Shown piece by piece: positions 22,005 to 32,174 of a stretch of 42,961 bases of DNA. Source of the DNA: Nemertoderma westbladi (lineage: Eukaryota; Xenacoelomorpha; Nemertodermatida; Nemertodermatidae). Within the stretch, counting starts at the first letter, position 1; each line of letters opens with the position of its first letter. The notes under the pieces are model-generated. The model had not been told where the DNA came from, did no database searches, and saw nothing but the letters and a program-made list of their open reading frames with translations. The stretch is taken from the NCBI GenBank assembly GCA_032718475.1, contig JAUCBJ010002900.1, positions 1-42,961 on the forward strand. The letters run 5' to 3'. Both the position numbers and the translations under genes were made by a program.

Positions 22005-24127
22005 TTAAGAATGCTGTGCCGGCTTGTCGACAAAATTGCGCCGCCACAACTCCCTACCACCCATGACATTTGCTAGATCATCCGCATCTTCAAGGCCAGT
22101 GTCCTTTAAGATGCGTCTCAAAAAAGTCATGGGCTGTCCACCATGCTTATTCACTCCATGAGGCTGCCAAAGTACAAGATTATGCACTGGCTGGTCCTCA
22201 CGGCGAAAGCAATGTCCTGCAAAGCGGAGGGGATTTTGTTCTAGTGTCAAGCTTGGGGGAACCAATTGGACACCTCCAATGTTATATAGTGTCTGGTTGG
22301 AGATGTGTGCATTGTACTTGACACAATGAACCCGGCGTAGCATTCTTGTGAATGTGCCATCGAGAGATTTGGTGTCCTCAGCAGTTAGAGCCCAGCATGG
22401 ACTCCCATAGAGGAGTACTGGAACTACTGCTGCTCTAAATAATCGGACCTTAAGTTTCCGATTAATTCTCGGTGACTTCCAAATCCTGGAAAGCCTATTC
22501 AAGGCTGCCCATGCCTTTCCCTTACGTATTCGAAGGTCCTCACCTGACTTCCGGATCCATGATCCCAGGTAACAGAAGTCGTCCACATGCTCAAGCATAC
22601 CATCCTTTGAGCTTATGCTCATCCGATCAGAGACTTGCTGAGAACTTTCAAAGTTAACTGTCAAAATTTTGGTCTTTCTGGAGTTAATAAAAAGACCAAC
22701 ACTCGAAGCAGCATGTTCTAATGAGCTGAGGAGCCGTTGGGCTCCCTCTAGTGATTCTGAGAGTACTCCTAAGTCATCAGCAAAATCTAGATCAGTTAGG
22801 TACTTGGCAGGATTTCCTCGACTTCTGGAGCCAGTAGGTGGAGTTATCATCACCCCATCATCAATATGGTGATCTAAGGACATGCGTAGAACATAGTCAA
22901 CCACAATTATGAACAAGAATGGTGCAAGTGTGTCTCCCTGGAGGACGCCCCATAACACTTCAAATGGTTCTGTGTCACCATCAACAGTAGACACAAATGT
23001 TGTCGAACCATCGTATACTGATCTGATTGCTGCAATAATTTCATCAGGAATCCCATATAATGAAAGTATGCTGAACATACGTGAGCGGGAGTTGAATCAA
23101 AGGCCTTGAAGAAGTCAACAAAGATAACAGCCAGATGCCTGTCTTTCTTTTTTGATAACTCTTCAATTATCCTTCTAAGTGCCAAAATGGGCTCCATGGT
23201 GCCACGACCTTTACGGAACCCATTCTGATTTCCACGGATCAGTCTCTCAATGGGATCCCTGATGCGATTTAATATAATTCTATTGTATAGCTTTGCAGCA
23301 ATCGAGATCAATGAGATTCCCCGAAAAGAACCATTGAGTGTTAGGTTGCCCTTCTTGGGAACTGGCACCAACTTATTTGTTTTCATTTCTTGTGGGACTC
23401 TTGTTGTACGGTACATATCTACTATGATGGGATAGATGAGCTTTAAACACTCAGGTATTTTAAAGACCTCAGGGGGAACACCATCTACTCCACTGGCACG
23501 ATTGGTCTTAATGCTCTTTGCAGCAGCCTTCACTTCTGCAAAGGAGATATCGCCAATGGGAATATCTGGGAGTACAGACTCAGACACTTTTACTTCTATA
23601 AAGTTATCAGGCAATACCCTGTCATTATTGAGGAGCTTTTCAAAGTGGGCCTTCCCACCATTGAGGCGATCGGGTGGTGATTCAGCCTTAACCTTGGTGG
23701 TTGGTTGGCTTTTCCGCCCAGTAAGCAAATTGATCGATTTCCATGCCTGGGATGATTGCCTGCTGTCGTCAGCATCATTGATGGCATCAACCTGTTGGTT
23801 TATTAGCTCCTGTAGATTAACAGAGTACTGCCTGTTCAGGGACATAGATGCAGCCTTAACTGCGTTCTTGGCCGCTGTAGTCTGTTTGAGTCGGGACTCT
23901 TTCTGCGCCTTATATAGGTCATTTCGGCACTTTTGGATTTTGTTGTCAGTCCAGGGGGCCCTTTTCCTGTTTCGAGGATATACAGGAACTGTTTCTGCAG
24001 CTGCTAACTTAACTGCTTCTGTGAAGGCAGTATAGCCCTCACAGTGATCTGCCGCATCAGAGGCAAGAACCTCATACCTGTTGCTCAGCTGTAGTGTGAA
24101 GCTGGATCTCACACTTGGCTGTTGCAA
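22005..24127 (-). pseudogene. Reverse transcriptase of the truncated non-LTR element
   Basis: Two frames joined by a shift at ~23085. The first (24127-22907) has A-S-G-V-D-G-V-P-P-E-V at residues 211-221, S-F-R-G-I-S-L-I-S (267-275), G-N-Q-N-G-F-R-K-G (299-307) and the catalytic F-V-D-F-F-K-A-F-D-S (336-345). The second (23078-22005) has G-V-L-Q-G-D-T-L-A-P (44-53), the F-A-D-D box (99-102), the Y-L-G-S-W thumb motif and a C-terminal L-R-F-A-G-H-C region ending near T-F-L-R-R-I-L-K-D-T-G-L. It lies downstream of the endonuclease in the same element. All core RT motifs survive, but the shifts make it non-functional. ORFs on the opposite strand are shadows. Confidence 0.9.
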
Positions 24128-24854
24128 CAGAGAGGACAGTCATGCCGCGGCAAGGCAGATTTCGTTGTTCTGCTAGTACGCAGACTAAGTCTTACCTTGC
24201 CCACAATAAGGCGGTGATCACTGGAGAAGGGTGGAAGTGTAAATGCATTACAGTCTTGTATAGAGCTCCTGTACTTCCTACGAAACAGAATATGGTATAT
24301 CTGGGACTTGTGACCACTGGGTCCACTATGAGTCCATAGCTTTCCAGTTCGCTTCTTGAACTGGGTTCCAGTCGAAAACAATCCATTTCCAGAGATAAAA
24401 TCCTGAAGATGGACGGAATTTCGGTTGACACTATTGCTATAGACCCAGGGCGATGTAGGTGATTGATGCAGACTTGCATTAAAGTCTCCCAGGAATGTTA
24501 AGAATGCATGCTGATCCACTCCATCAGTAGCTGCTTGTAGATTGTGGTAGAAATTTTCCACCTCCTCTACAGGGGCAACACTAGTTGGAGAGTAGCACAC
24601 CATCAGAACCACCTTAGGAAACTTCTTAGCCAGTCTTCCAGAACATGAGAAGTGGCACCGGATGATGCGGTTAGAGATTTGGTCTATTTTGTCCAATGCT
24701 GCATGTGCAGTTGGATTCATCAATAGACCAATACCACCATTTCCACTATCATCTGCTGACGCAAGGGCGAGTCGCCAACCGCCCCCATGTCCTTAATCAG
24801 AACCTCATCAGTCTGTCCAGTCTGCATTCGGTGCTCTTGAACACCCACTGCCAC
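24109..24854 (-). pseudogene. APE endonuclease of the truncated non-LTR element
   Basis: Q-E-H-R lies at ~24800-24840 in one frame. After a shift the 24723-24109 frame carries G-D-F-N-A (residues 79-83), W-T-H-S-G-P-S-G-H-K-S and the terminal S-S-D-H-R-L-I (167-173), the Asp-His pair of the exonuclease-endonuclease-phosphatase fold. Where the family normally has Q-I-D-x-I-L this copy reads Q-I-Y-H-I-L (141-146), so a conserved catalytic Asp is Tyr. The N-terminal strand with the metal-binding Asn is lost by the 5' truncation. It joins the RT through a frameshift at ~24120. Confidence 0.85.
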
Positions 24855-24868
24855 TACTATTACATGTA

Positions 24869-25900
24869 GCAGTCGACAAAAGGAAGGGATGCAAATTATG
24901 AATAGTTGTTCATGCAGCAGCAAAGACAAAAGGGAAGTCTTTAAATCACTACCTGATCGAAGGACCAAACATCTATAACACAGGAGTAGAGGTCCTCTGC
25001 AATTCTGATATGGGAAATTCGTATACATATGCGACATCGATGCGATGTTTAACATGGTTAAAATCACCAAGAAAGACAGCGATTCCTATGGTACGAGGGA
25101 GAAATCGAAACAAGAAACATCTCCATATACAAGGGGGTATAGAACATGGGGGTCAAATTATCATCCTATACAATAACTAGGCCTTTAGAGCCAGCGACTA
25201 TAGAAGATAAGGAAGGCGTATATAGTCCTGACGCCATGCTGCTGAAACTCAAGATCTGAGGATAAATGGCAGAAAGAACCATCAAGTTGGGAAAGGAAGT
25301 TAGGGAAATTTTGGGAAGAAATGGGTAAAATGGCACAAATGGGTAGAAGGTCTTCTCATCCTAAAATGAGATTATATGCCACGAAGTTCTTTCATACTAT
25401 TTCAGACTATATCCACCATTGAAATTCATGGTTTTACAGATGCAAGCCTTAAACTCTATGCATGAGTTATTTATATTCACACACTGTATAAAGACGATAC
25501 AGCTAGTGTATCATTAGTAGGATCAAAGGGATTATTCAGAAGAACCACAGTCAATTCAAAGGTTGGAGATATTAGGAGCATTCATCACTACACATCTGAT
25601 AAAGTTTGTTCTAGAAGCGTTGTCAATAGTCAGCAGTAAAGTTGTATTCTGGAGTGATGCCCTTGCCGTATTGTACTGGATTAAGGAAATAAATCACCAC
25701 TGGAAAACCTTCGTGCAAAATAGGGTAAAAGTGATATAATCCATTATGTCAGAGTTAAATGGTTCATGGAGATATGTCCCCAGTGAAATTTATCCTTCCG
25801 ACATTCCCACAAAAGAAATATCCCCAAAACAATTGTTGTCATCTGAGAAGTTGTTAAAAGGTCCTCCCTTTCTACATTGTCCTTTCACCTACATTAACCT
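24869..25900 (+). pseudogene. BEL/Pao RT fragment and RNase H (broken)
   Basis: Just after the non-LTR insertion the + strand shows A-A-A-K, G-K-S-L-N and E-G-P-N, the N-terminal BEL/Pao RT signature. D-I-D-A-M-F follows near 25030-25050. The catalytic YVDD part is deleted. From ~25400 the RNase H-like part follows, with I-E-I-H-G-F-T-D-A-S and, later, W-S-D-A and L-Y-W-I-K around 25650-25690, then G-S-W-R-Y-V-P-S and D-I-P-T-K at 25760-25815. Multiple frameshifts and stops are present. 25901-26379 is a decayed link with no clear domain. Confidence 0.75.
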
Positions 25901-26379
25901 TGTCCCATCGACTTTGACTCGACCCCAGCAAATAGTCTTAACGAAATGTAGTCCCATAGCCCAGAATCGAACACACTTATCACAGCATCAATTTAATACT
26001 CTATAACCAATGTAATCAATTACAGCGATTACAGTGCAAAGTCAAATACAATTCGTAGCTTTGCATGGGTCTCACGGTTTATTAATAGCATCAAATCAAA
26101 ATTAGCAAAAGAATCCTCACTCCTAGACTCACAATTACGACAATGAGTTTCAGAAAGCCGAGTTATAGTATATCAAACATGTTCACCTGAATCATTTTCA
26201 TATAGAGATCAAGTACTTACAAAACAGTAAACGATTTTAAGTGCCCAAACTTAGTAAAACATCTAAACCCTTTTGAAGACTGTGATGGGATTCTGCTCAC
26301 AAAAGGCAGAGCTGTAAGTCCAACCATACCATGATGTAAACAGAATCCGATTCTCCTTCCATCCACAGATCATTTCACG

Positions 26380-27780
26380 AAATTGATAGTAATCGAAGCT
26401 CATTATATCGTAATGCATTCACATGTACGTGAAACATAGTTCAGTTGCGCAAAAAGTATTGGATATCTCGCGCAAGACAAGTTATTCAGGGAATCATAAG
26501 TAAGTGTGTTATTTTCAAACATATCCATGGAAACCATCTCTAAAACCTAAAACACGTCCACTTCCTCTAGAGCGATTAGAGTCAAACTTAAATGCGTTTT
26601 CACACACTATAATTGATTTCCGTGGCCCGATAAATATTGTAAACAACTTGTATGACCCATCCAGTCCTTCCACTAAAGTCTACATCTGTTTATTGATATG
26701 GGCGGTTATACTCGCCATTCACTTGGAGTTAGTTCCTACTTTGCATGTCAGTAGTTTCATTCAAGCATTTCGACGCTTCATTGGTAGACGAGGCATTCCA
26801 TTAGTAATTTTTAGTGACAATGCCTCAACATTTAAACATTCATCGTCTGAGCTTCGCATTCACAATAAGTTTCTTAACCACGATTTGGTTAAACCTAAGT
26901 TTGGTGACTTAAGTGTCACTTGGCTATTTAACATTGCCAGATATCCATCGGCTTATGGCTTTATTGAGAGATGTGTAGGTCTCATCAAATCCAACCTCCG
27001 CAAAGTGATGGGTAGTGCCACTCTGCAACATGACGAAATGCAGACACTGTTAATATCTTGTGAGGCTGCTGTAAACAGTCACCCATTGACTTTCGTATCA
27101 TCTAACAATGATGATGAAAACTACAATCTACTGCCATGGACTATGTGCTCTTCCGACATCATCAGCACATGCAGATAATTTAGAATTAACCAGAACAAAC
27201 CCTATCAATCGTTTATGTTAACAAGAGAAAGCAGCCAACTTATTTTGGGATGATTGGAGAAATGATTACGTTAGAGATTTATGAGATAGACATCGCTACA
27301 AGGAACATAAATCGTCATCCTTTGTGAGTCCTGTCATAGGGGAAATTTGCTTATTGTACGATCAGAAACTACCTAGATGTCTCTGGAAGTTATGTCGCAT
27401 TATGTCGCATTAATAAGTTGATTACAAGTAGAGATGTGGAGGTTCGCGCAGTTCAAGTATCTGTTGCAAATCGTGGATGACAAGCAACAATTATTACAAG
27501 ATCCGTTCAACATATTATACCATTAGAGATTCAATCCGATGTGATTTACCTCATTCTCATAAAAGATGCTTGCAAACAGGATTCAAAATCGCTGGTATGT
27601 TGTGAAAGTGACAAAATAAGTGACATAGTTGACTCTTCCAATGACAAACTTGACACGAAAGTATACAACATAGACAAATTAGCCACACCTCCTTCAGTCG
27701 ACACTACTCACACTGTACCACGAGTCTTATAACACAGTGACACATCATCCTATCACAATGTCAAAATAAACCATTTGGGT
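26380..27780 (+). pseudogene. BEL/Pao integrase (near-complete core, decayed flanks)
   Basis: The longest open part is 26504-27178 (224 codons). An H-H-C-C-like N-terminus is visible in broken frames at 26400-26515. The catalytic core has D in T-I-I-D-F-R-G-P (residue 38), D in F-S-D-N-A-S (105) and E in G-F-I-E-R-C-V (155), a plausible DDE triad. It also has K-V-Y-I-C-L-L and A-I-H-L-E-L-V, as in BEL/Pao integrases. Downstream, F-W-D-D-W-R-N-D-Y-V and V-R-A-V-Q-V-S fragments in other frames fit the C-terminal domain, to about 27480. The frame ends at TAA 27178-27180. It belongs to the same element as 21300-21962 and 24869-25900. Confidence 0.85.
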
Positions 27781-28248
27781 TCCCGCATGCTGCTAAGTGA
27801 AGTCACATATTGTGCATGGTCATTACAAAATGGGAAAATAAATTTCCGTTTTGTTTGTATTTATTAATTTTTGGTGTAGGGTTTGTTAGTGTACAAATAT
27901 TAAATTCATTATTTTTTTTTAATTATAATATACACCCCCACTCGGGGTAAATTAAACATAAGAAACAGTAAGAGTTAAACAGTAAGTAACAGTAACCGGG
28001 AGTATACACTATGCAGAAATAATACACGTACGTAACGGGGACACAGTAATTGAAACAGTAAGTACAGTATACATACCGGGAATATATAACAATATAATTA
28101 ATAAACCTACTGTAGTAAGTTGATGTAGGTTGTAGCTGTGAGTGTGAGTGTAGCAGTTAATTTTGGTGTGTGTCAGTGTTTGGTTGTGTACCGTTTTTGA
28201 TGGGTGACAGTAATTTGGATTATGTATGTAGTGTGTGAGTGGGGCGGT

Positions 28249-31047
28249 CTATGAGGCAAGCTGAGAGAGCGAGGGGACGTTGGGGCACTCAAGGACGTGA
28301 TATCGAAAGGCACAGGAGTTGTGGCAGTATTTGCATTGGCAGTCCGGTGTTAGTTCGTGGAATGGCTTGTTGTTAAGACACAATTTATGGTGAAAGCCGT
28401 GTGCTGTAGTTCTAGTAGTGATGTGACGGTTTTTCTGACCAGGAAGCTTCCAGGTATTGGAAGTGAAGGCAGGACCGAGAATGTATTGTTCTATGTTAAA
28501 GTTGTTAATGCGTTCGAGCCTGTGCTGTCTGTATTGGGATTGGATTTCGTTGTCGAATATGTTAGGATGTTTTTCTATAATAGATTCTACTAGTGTTGGT
28601 TCATTTACAAGTTTTAGTGCCAATGTGGTGGATGTCGAAATATGTAGACCTAACAGACGTTTAATAAATGTAGCTTTGATTTTGTCAAGTTCCTTTAGGT
28701 GCTTTACTTTTAGAAATTTTGCGAAAACTGGGAGGGCATATTCTATAATGGGTGCTATTTTTACGTTGAATATTTTAAGGCCTGTTTCTACCGAAAGTAA
28801 GGGTAACATATTGAATGAACCGATGAGTTTGAAAGCTTTTTCCTTTTTAGACTTAATGTGGTTCGTAAAGCAGAGTGTTGGTTGTAGAATTACTCCTAAG
28901 TACTCATATTGATTTACTATTTTGATGTTTTCGTTTCCGTATGTGAATGTGTCTGTAAGAGCTAGTCTACCCGATCGTCTGAATTTTATTATTTTAGTTT
29001 TTGTTAAGTTAACTACCATGCCGTTTGAAGTGCACCAGTCATGTAAGATATTTAAACCAAGTTGGACATGTTCACGGTTGTTTGAGTACAGTACGAGATC
29101 GTCAGCATAGAATACAAACCTAAGTAAAGATATTGTTCGTCGTAAGAGGTATGCGAGATCGGCTATAAAAATAATAAATAATGTAGGTGATAGGCAGTCC
29201 CCTTGTAAAACCCCCCGTAATTGGCGTATAATGTTAGATAGTCTGAGCCCGTCATAGATGCGAATGTTGTTGCCGAGTAAATCCCGTATTATGTCATAGA
29301 GTTTGCCCTTTACTCCAAAGTGGTAAAGTTTGTATAGAAGCTGTACACGACAGACCATATCGAAGGCTTTACTGAAGTCAATGAAAGCAGCGTAGATATG
29401 GCGGTCGCCTACATTGTCAGAGAGTAAAGCAGAGTGAATGTCTAGGAGTAACTTCTCGATTGCTTGGATGGTTGATTTTCCAGTTACGAATCCATACTGT
29501 TCGTCAGGGAGTAGATGTGAGAGGAATGTACGAATTCGTTTGTTTATAATCGATGTTAGTGTCTTCAGTAAAACAGAGAGTAGGGCGATGCCACGGTAGT
29601 TGTCTGGGTTTGTTATGGAGCCTTTGCCCTTATATAATATATTAATTATACTTCCTTTCCACACGGTCGGTATTCGTCCTACGTTGAGACACAGGTTATA
29701 TATCAATGTAATTAGTACTAGTATGTATGGTAGCGTTTGTTTAAGATGCTCGTAGTAAATGTTGTCAGAGCCGCATGCTTTGTTATTTGTGGATGACTGT
29801 ATAGTTTGTGCGACTTCTTCCTCAGTGATAGGAGCGTTGTACCAGTCAACAGAGTTGCGTTCCTCGGTGGTTACTGTGGGAGTATCGGGGCTGTTGTTAA
29901 TGTTATTTGGAGAGCCTACTATTTTCCTAAAGTGTAATTCCAATCTATCAGAGTCAATTGGGGCAATAGACGGTTTCCTCTCCTTGAGTAAAGTCCATGG
30001 TTTTATCTCGGCGTTGTCAATGCGTTTCAGTAGTTGTTGTTCGTCATATGTTTTCTTTTTCGATTTGATGAGACGCTTATATTGACGGCGTGTATTCCAG
30101 AAGTGTAAATTCGATGCCTCAGAGCTTTTGCGATTAGTCATTGCGAGGGTAAGTTTGTGTTTTAATTGAGTGCAGTCTGAGTCGAACCAAGGTTTAGATG
30201 GTTCGGTATGGATGCGTTTAGGTAAGGTCGAGTCCGTAATTAACTCCGTTAATAGTGTAGTAGCGGTATCGATGTCAGGCGCGTTTGTTTCTAACAGTCC
30301 TCCTAGCTGTAATACGTTGTGGTGTTGCTGGAGTTTATTTGTATCTATTTTCCTACTTAAACGAGGGGACCTGCCATGTGAATCTACTGGTGGGGTTAGC
30401 AAGTCAATAGATAATATTGTGCGTTGATGTTTCCTGATTGGATTATTTATTGTGGTTGTGCATGGGATGTTAGTTGGGACAACACCAGGGTATTTAATAA
30501 ATAATAAATCGATCACGCTATCCCCTTGAGGGGATATATATGTAGGAGTGCTGTCTGATGTCGTACAGATAAGTCCAAGGTTGAGTAGGTTATGTGACAG
30601 ATCAGAACCACGTGAATCAGAGTCGAGTCTACAGTTAAAGTCACCCCCCAGGATTATAGTTAAGTCTGTTGTAGTGTAAGTGAGTGCGTCAGTAATTACC
30701 AGTAATATGTCGGCTACAGCTAAATCAGGGTGGAAGTATGCAACAATGAAGTATGCAGATATTGTTTTTATAACTATATAATCTACAGTTTGTACTATGA
30801 GAGAAGGGTTAAGTTGGGGTTTGCATAGAATCATTAGCCCCCCGGTCGGCCGACCACGGGCTGCTTGTGCGGCGGGCTGAATGAATGGGTAGTATCCGGG
30901 ACAGTCAAACTGAGTGTCAGGGTACAGCGTCTCCGTTAGCAGCAGAACGTCGAAGTTGCCATATAGTTCGTCGTTTGTGAGATTCTCGTTGAGATACTTT
31001 AAACCCTCTACATTCCATAGAGAAGTGTGTATGCTATTGGTAGTCTG
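28249..31047 (-). CDS. ORF2: APE endonuclease plus reverse transcriptase, no start codon of its own
   Basis: 932 codons from the codon after the ORF1 UGA to the stop. Endonuclease: S-L-W-N-V-E-G-L (9-16), L-L-L-T-E-T (35-40), L-G-G-D-F-N-C (133-139), S-V-I-D-L-L-F (177-183) and K-H-Q-R-T-I-L-S-I-D (206-215, the His motif). RT: D-N-Y-R-G-I-A-L (482-489), E-Q-Y-G-F-V-T-G (516-523), F-I-D-F-S-K-A-F-D (555-563), G-V-L-Q-G-D-C-L-S-P (612-621), F-Y-A-D-D (646-650) and Y-L-G-V-I-L. A C-terminal C-x-C-x2-C...Y-H-V-L-E-C finger lies near 905-925. The first in-frame ATG (30834-30832) is codon 72, already inside the endonuclease. Starting there would remove the metal-binding Asn and the Glu motif. The real product therefore most likely begins upstream, through the ORF1 stop. 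The frame, length and motifs are certain. The mode of expression is inferred. Confidence 0.93.
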   Translation of the reverse strand, partial: QTTNSIHTSLWNVEGLKYLNENLTNDELYGNFDVLLLTETLYPDTQFDCPGYYPFIQPAAQAARGRPTGGLMILCKPQLNPSLIVQTVDYIVIKTISAYFIVAYFHPDLAVADILLVITDALTYTTTDLTIILGGDFNCRLDSDSRGSDLSHNLLNLGLICTTSDSTPTYISPQGDSVIDLLFIKYPGVVPTNIPCTTTINNPIRKHQRTILSIDLLTPPVDSHGRSPRLSRKIDTNKLQQHHNVLQLGGLLETNAPDIDTATTLLTELITDSTLPKRIHTEPSKPWFDSDCTQLKHKLTLAMTNRKSSEASNLHFWNTRRQYKRLIKSKKKTYDEQQLLKRIDNAEIKPWTLLKERKPSIAPIDSDRLELHFRKIVGSPNNINNSPDTPTVTTEERNSVDWYNAPITEEEVAQTIQSSTNNKACGSDNIYYEHLKQTLPYILVLITLIYNLCLNVGRIPTVWKGSIINILYKGKGSITNPDNYRGIALLSVLLKTLTSIINKRIRTFLSHLLPDEQYGFVTGKSTIQAIEKLLLDIHSALLSDNVGDRHIYAAFIDFSKAFDMVCRVQLLYKLYHFGVKGKLYDIIRDLLGNNIRIYDGLRLSNIIRQLRGVLQGDCLSPTLFIIFIADLAYLLRRTISLLRFVFYADDLVLYSNNREHVQLGLNILHDWCTSNGMVVNLTKTKIIKFRRSGRLALTDTFTYGNENIKIVNQYEYLGVILQPTLCFTNHIKSKKEKAFKLIGSFNMLPLLSVETGLKIFNVKIAPIIEYALPVFAKFLKVKHLKELDKIKATFIKRLLGLHISTSTTLALKLVNEPTLVESIIEKHPNIFDNEIQSQYRQHRLERINNFNIEQYILGPAFTSNTWKLPGQKNRHITTRTTAHGFHHKLCLNNKPFHELTPDCQCKYCHNSCAFRYHVLECPNVPSLSQLAS

Positions 31048-32004
31048 TCAATGTGGGGTTGCGCTATCAGTACCGGTATTAACGGGGCCGAAAGTAACAT
31101 TCGCGGATCCAGGATCGCTCTGGATGTTCAACGGCGCTCGTCGACATAAACCGAGTTGTTCCCGTTCCTTGCCAGAGAGGCGGTAGTTCCTAATGGATAT
31201 TCCCTCGTCCCAGGTCTCGGGGTTCATCAGCAGCGCTCGCTGTTCCTGACTGCAGATCAGATGGAAGCTCGCATACTGTGAATCGTCTCTGATGGGAATC
31301 GGGTTGATGCTCTCGAATGGAATCTCCTCGCTGTTTAGGTAGTTGGTGATAACTTCTCCAGTGACAGAAGGGTGCAGTCTGCCTACAAAGATATGTGCCC
31401 TGTTTGATTCCTCTGTGCGTTGTGGAGGATGGACCACCCGCAGTGGTCCACCTACCTTTGTGCCGCGGATTGTCGTTGGACGTTGGCGCGGTTGTCGCTG
31501 TGTCTGGGGTGATTCGTTAAGATTAGTCGGCCGGGGTGCAGGATTATAAATCGTGTGTGTCGGTAGAGGCTGCCCGCTGAAGCGGCCAGGTGCTGGGCGT
31601 TGTTGGGACTGTTCGGTGGCGCCGGCTACAGAGCCTGCCAGGGCGGGTGATTGGACTTGTGTGGCGGTCCTGTGCACAGCGGTGCGATCATCAGAGACGT
31701 TACTTAAGGGGCCGCTAACAACAGAGCTCCATAGGCGGGGACCCTGAGGCGGATTTAGTTGGGAATAACTATTTTGGAGATTGTCAATCAGCTTGTTCTT
31801 GCTGGCTAGCGCTTCCTTCTGAGCATCGACCGCGGTTTGCCTTGCCTCGGCTATATCGCCCAATGCACTGGTGTATAAAGCAGTTAACGAAGATAATAGG
31901 TCTGTAACATGTTTCTCGTCGTCGTTAGACATGCTTTTCTTCCCTTTAATTGAACGGATTAGGGAGGAGATCTCGCTTTGAACACTAACAAACTTGTTCG
32001 CCAT
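31048..32004 (-). CDS. ORF1: RNA-binding-type ORF1 protein of the non-LTR element
   Basis: 318 aa from ATG 32004-32002 to TGA 31050-31048. The N-terminal ~75 residues are helical and heptad-like (S-L-I-R-S-I-K-G...; E-A-R-Q-T-A-V-D-A-Q-K-E-A-L), likely a coiled coil. Residues ~85-190 are Pro/Gln/Ser/Thr-rich. Residues ~205-285 contain A-H-I-F-V-G-R-L-H-P-S-V and Y-A-S-F-H-L-I-C, an RRM-like fold seen in ORF1 of CR1/L2/Jockey-type elements. No CCHC knuckle is visible. Its expected role is RNP formation with the element RNA. It ends in the context CAT-UGA-CAG, and ORF2 continues in the same frame without an ATG. Confidence 0.88.
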   Translation of the reverse strand: MANKFVSVQSEISSLIRSIKGKKSMSNDDEKHVTDLLSSLTALYTSALGDIAEARQTAVDAQKEALASKNKLIDNLQNSYSQLNPPQGPRLWSSVVSGPLSNVSDDRTAVHRTATQVQSPALAGSVAGATEQSQQRPAPGRFSGQPLPTHTIYNPAPRPTNLNESPQTQRQPRQRPTTIRGTKVGGPLRVVHPPQRTEESNRAHIFVGRLHPSVTGEVITNYLNSEEIPFESINPIPIRDDSQYASFHLICSQEQRALLMNPETWDEGISIRNYRLSGKEREQLGLCRRAPLNIQSDPGSANVTFGPVNTGTDSATPH

Positions 32005-32161
32005 ATCAGCGTAATCGAATTATTTAGTCAAAAAAGCATCTGCTATTATATGTAGGCCTATTAGTGTATGCGGACTGCGCAGCGTTCTAATTCTATACTA
32101 TTCTATAACATTTATAAAAAAATGTAGAAAAACGTGCAACAATCATAGTCAATTAAATGAC
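32005..32161 (-). promoter_or_regulatory. 5' UTR of the full-length non-LTR element
   Basis: 157 bp between the 5' TSD and the ORF1 start codon. As in other full-length non-LTR elements, an internal promoter would have to lie here. No specific box is clear by eye. Confidence 0.5.
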
Positions 32162-32174
32162 TAAATTCATTATT

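Larger units (their letters stand above)
21963..24854 (-). mobile_element. 5'-truncated APE-type non-LTR retrotransposon, 14-bp TSD
   Basis: The insertion lies between two copies of TACTATTACATGTA (21949-21962 and 24855-24868). Its 3' end is on the left and finishes in a short tandem tail, which reads TAGTAGTAGTAG on the - strand, instead of poly(A). The 5' end stops inside the endonuclease domain just before the Q-E-H-R motif, so this is a typical 5'-truncated target-primed insertion. The host site is the RT region of a BEL/Pao element, whose frame continues across the empty site. The coding region carries at least three frameshifts (~24800, ~24120, ~23085). The family is also present, rearranged, at 41699-42640. 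The clade is not assigned: RTE-like and related types share the R-G-R-P/T-Y-x-D-x-L C-terminus. Confidence 0.9.
27914..32161 (-). mobile_element. Full-length non-LTR retrotransposon with 13-bp TSD
   Basis: It is flanked by TAAATTCATTATT at 27901-27913 and 32162-32174. On the - strand the order is 157-bp 5' UTR, ORF1, a single UGA, ORF2, ~335-bp 3' UTR and a short A-tract next to the TSD. Both ORFs are free of frameshifts and stops over more than 1,250 codons and the TSD is perfect, so the insertion looks recent and possibly competent. It sits downstream of the BEL/Pao integrase and separates it from a candidate 3' LTR. The domain order and lack of RNase H fit the Jockey/CR1/L2 group. The clade is not settled. 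Confidence 0.92.

Noticed and set aside
23436-24035. 199-codon + strand ORF
   Set aside because: Antisense shadow of the non-LTR RT, whose motifs are clear on the - strand.
28357-30427. Several + strand ORFs of 60-150 codons
   Set aside because: Antisense shadows of the intact ORF2.
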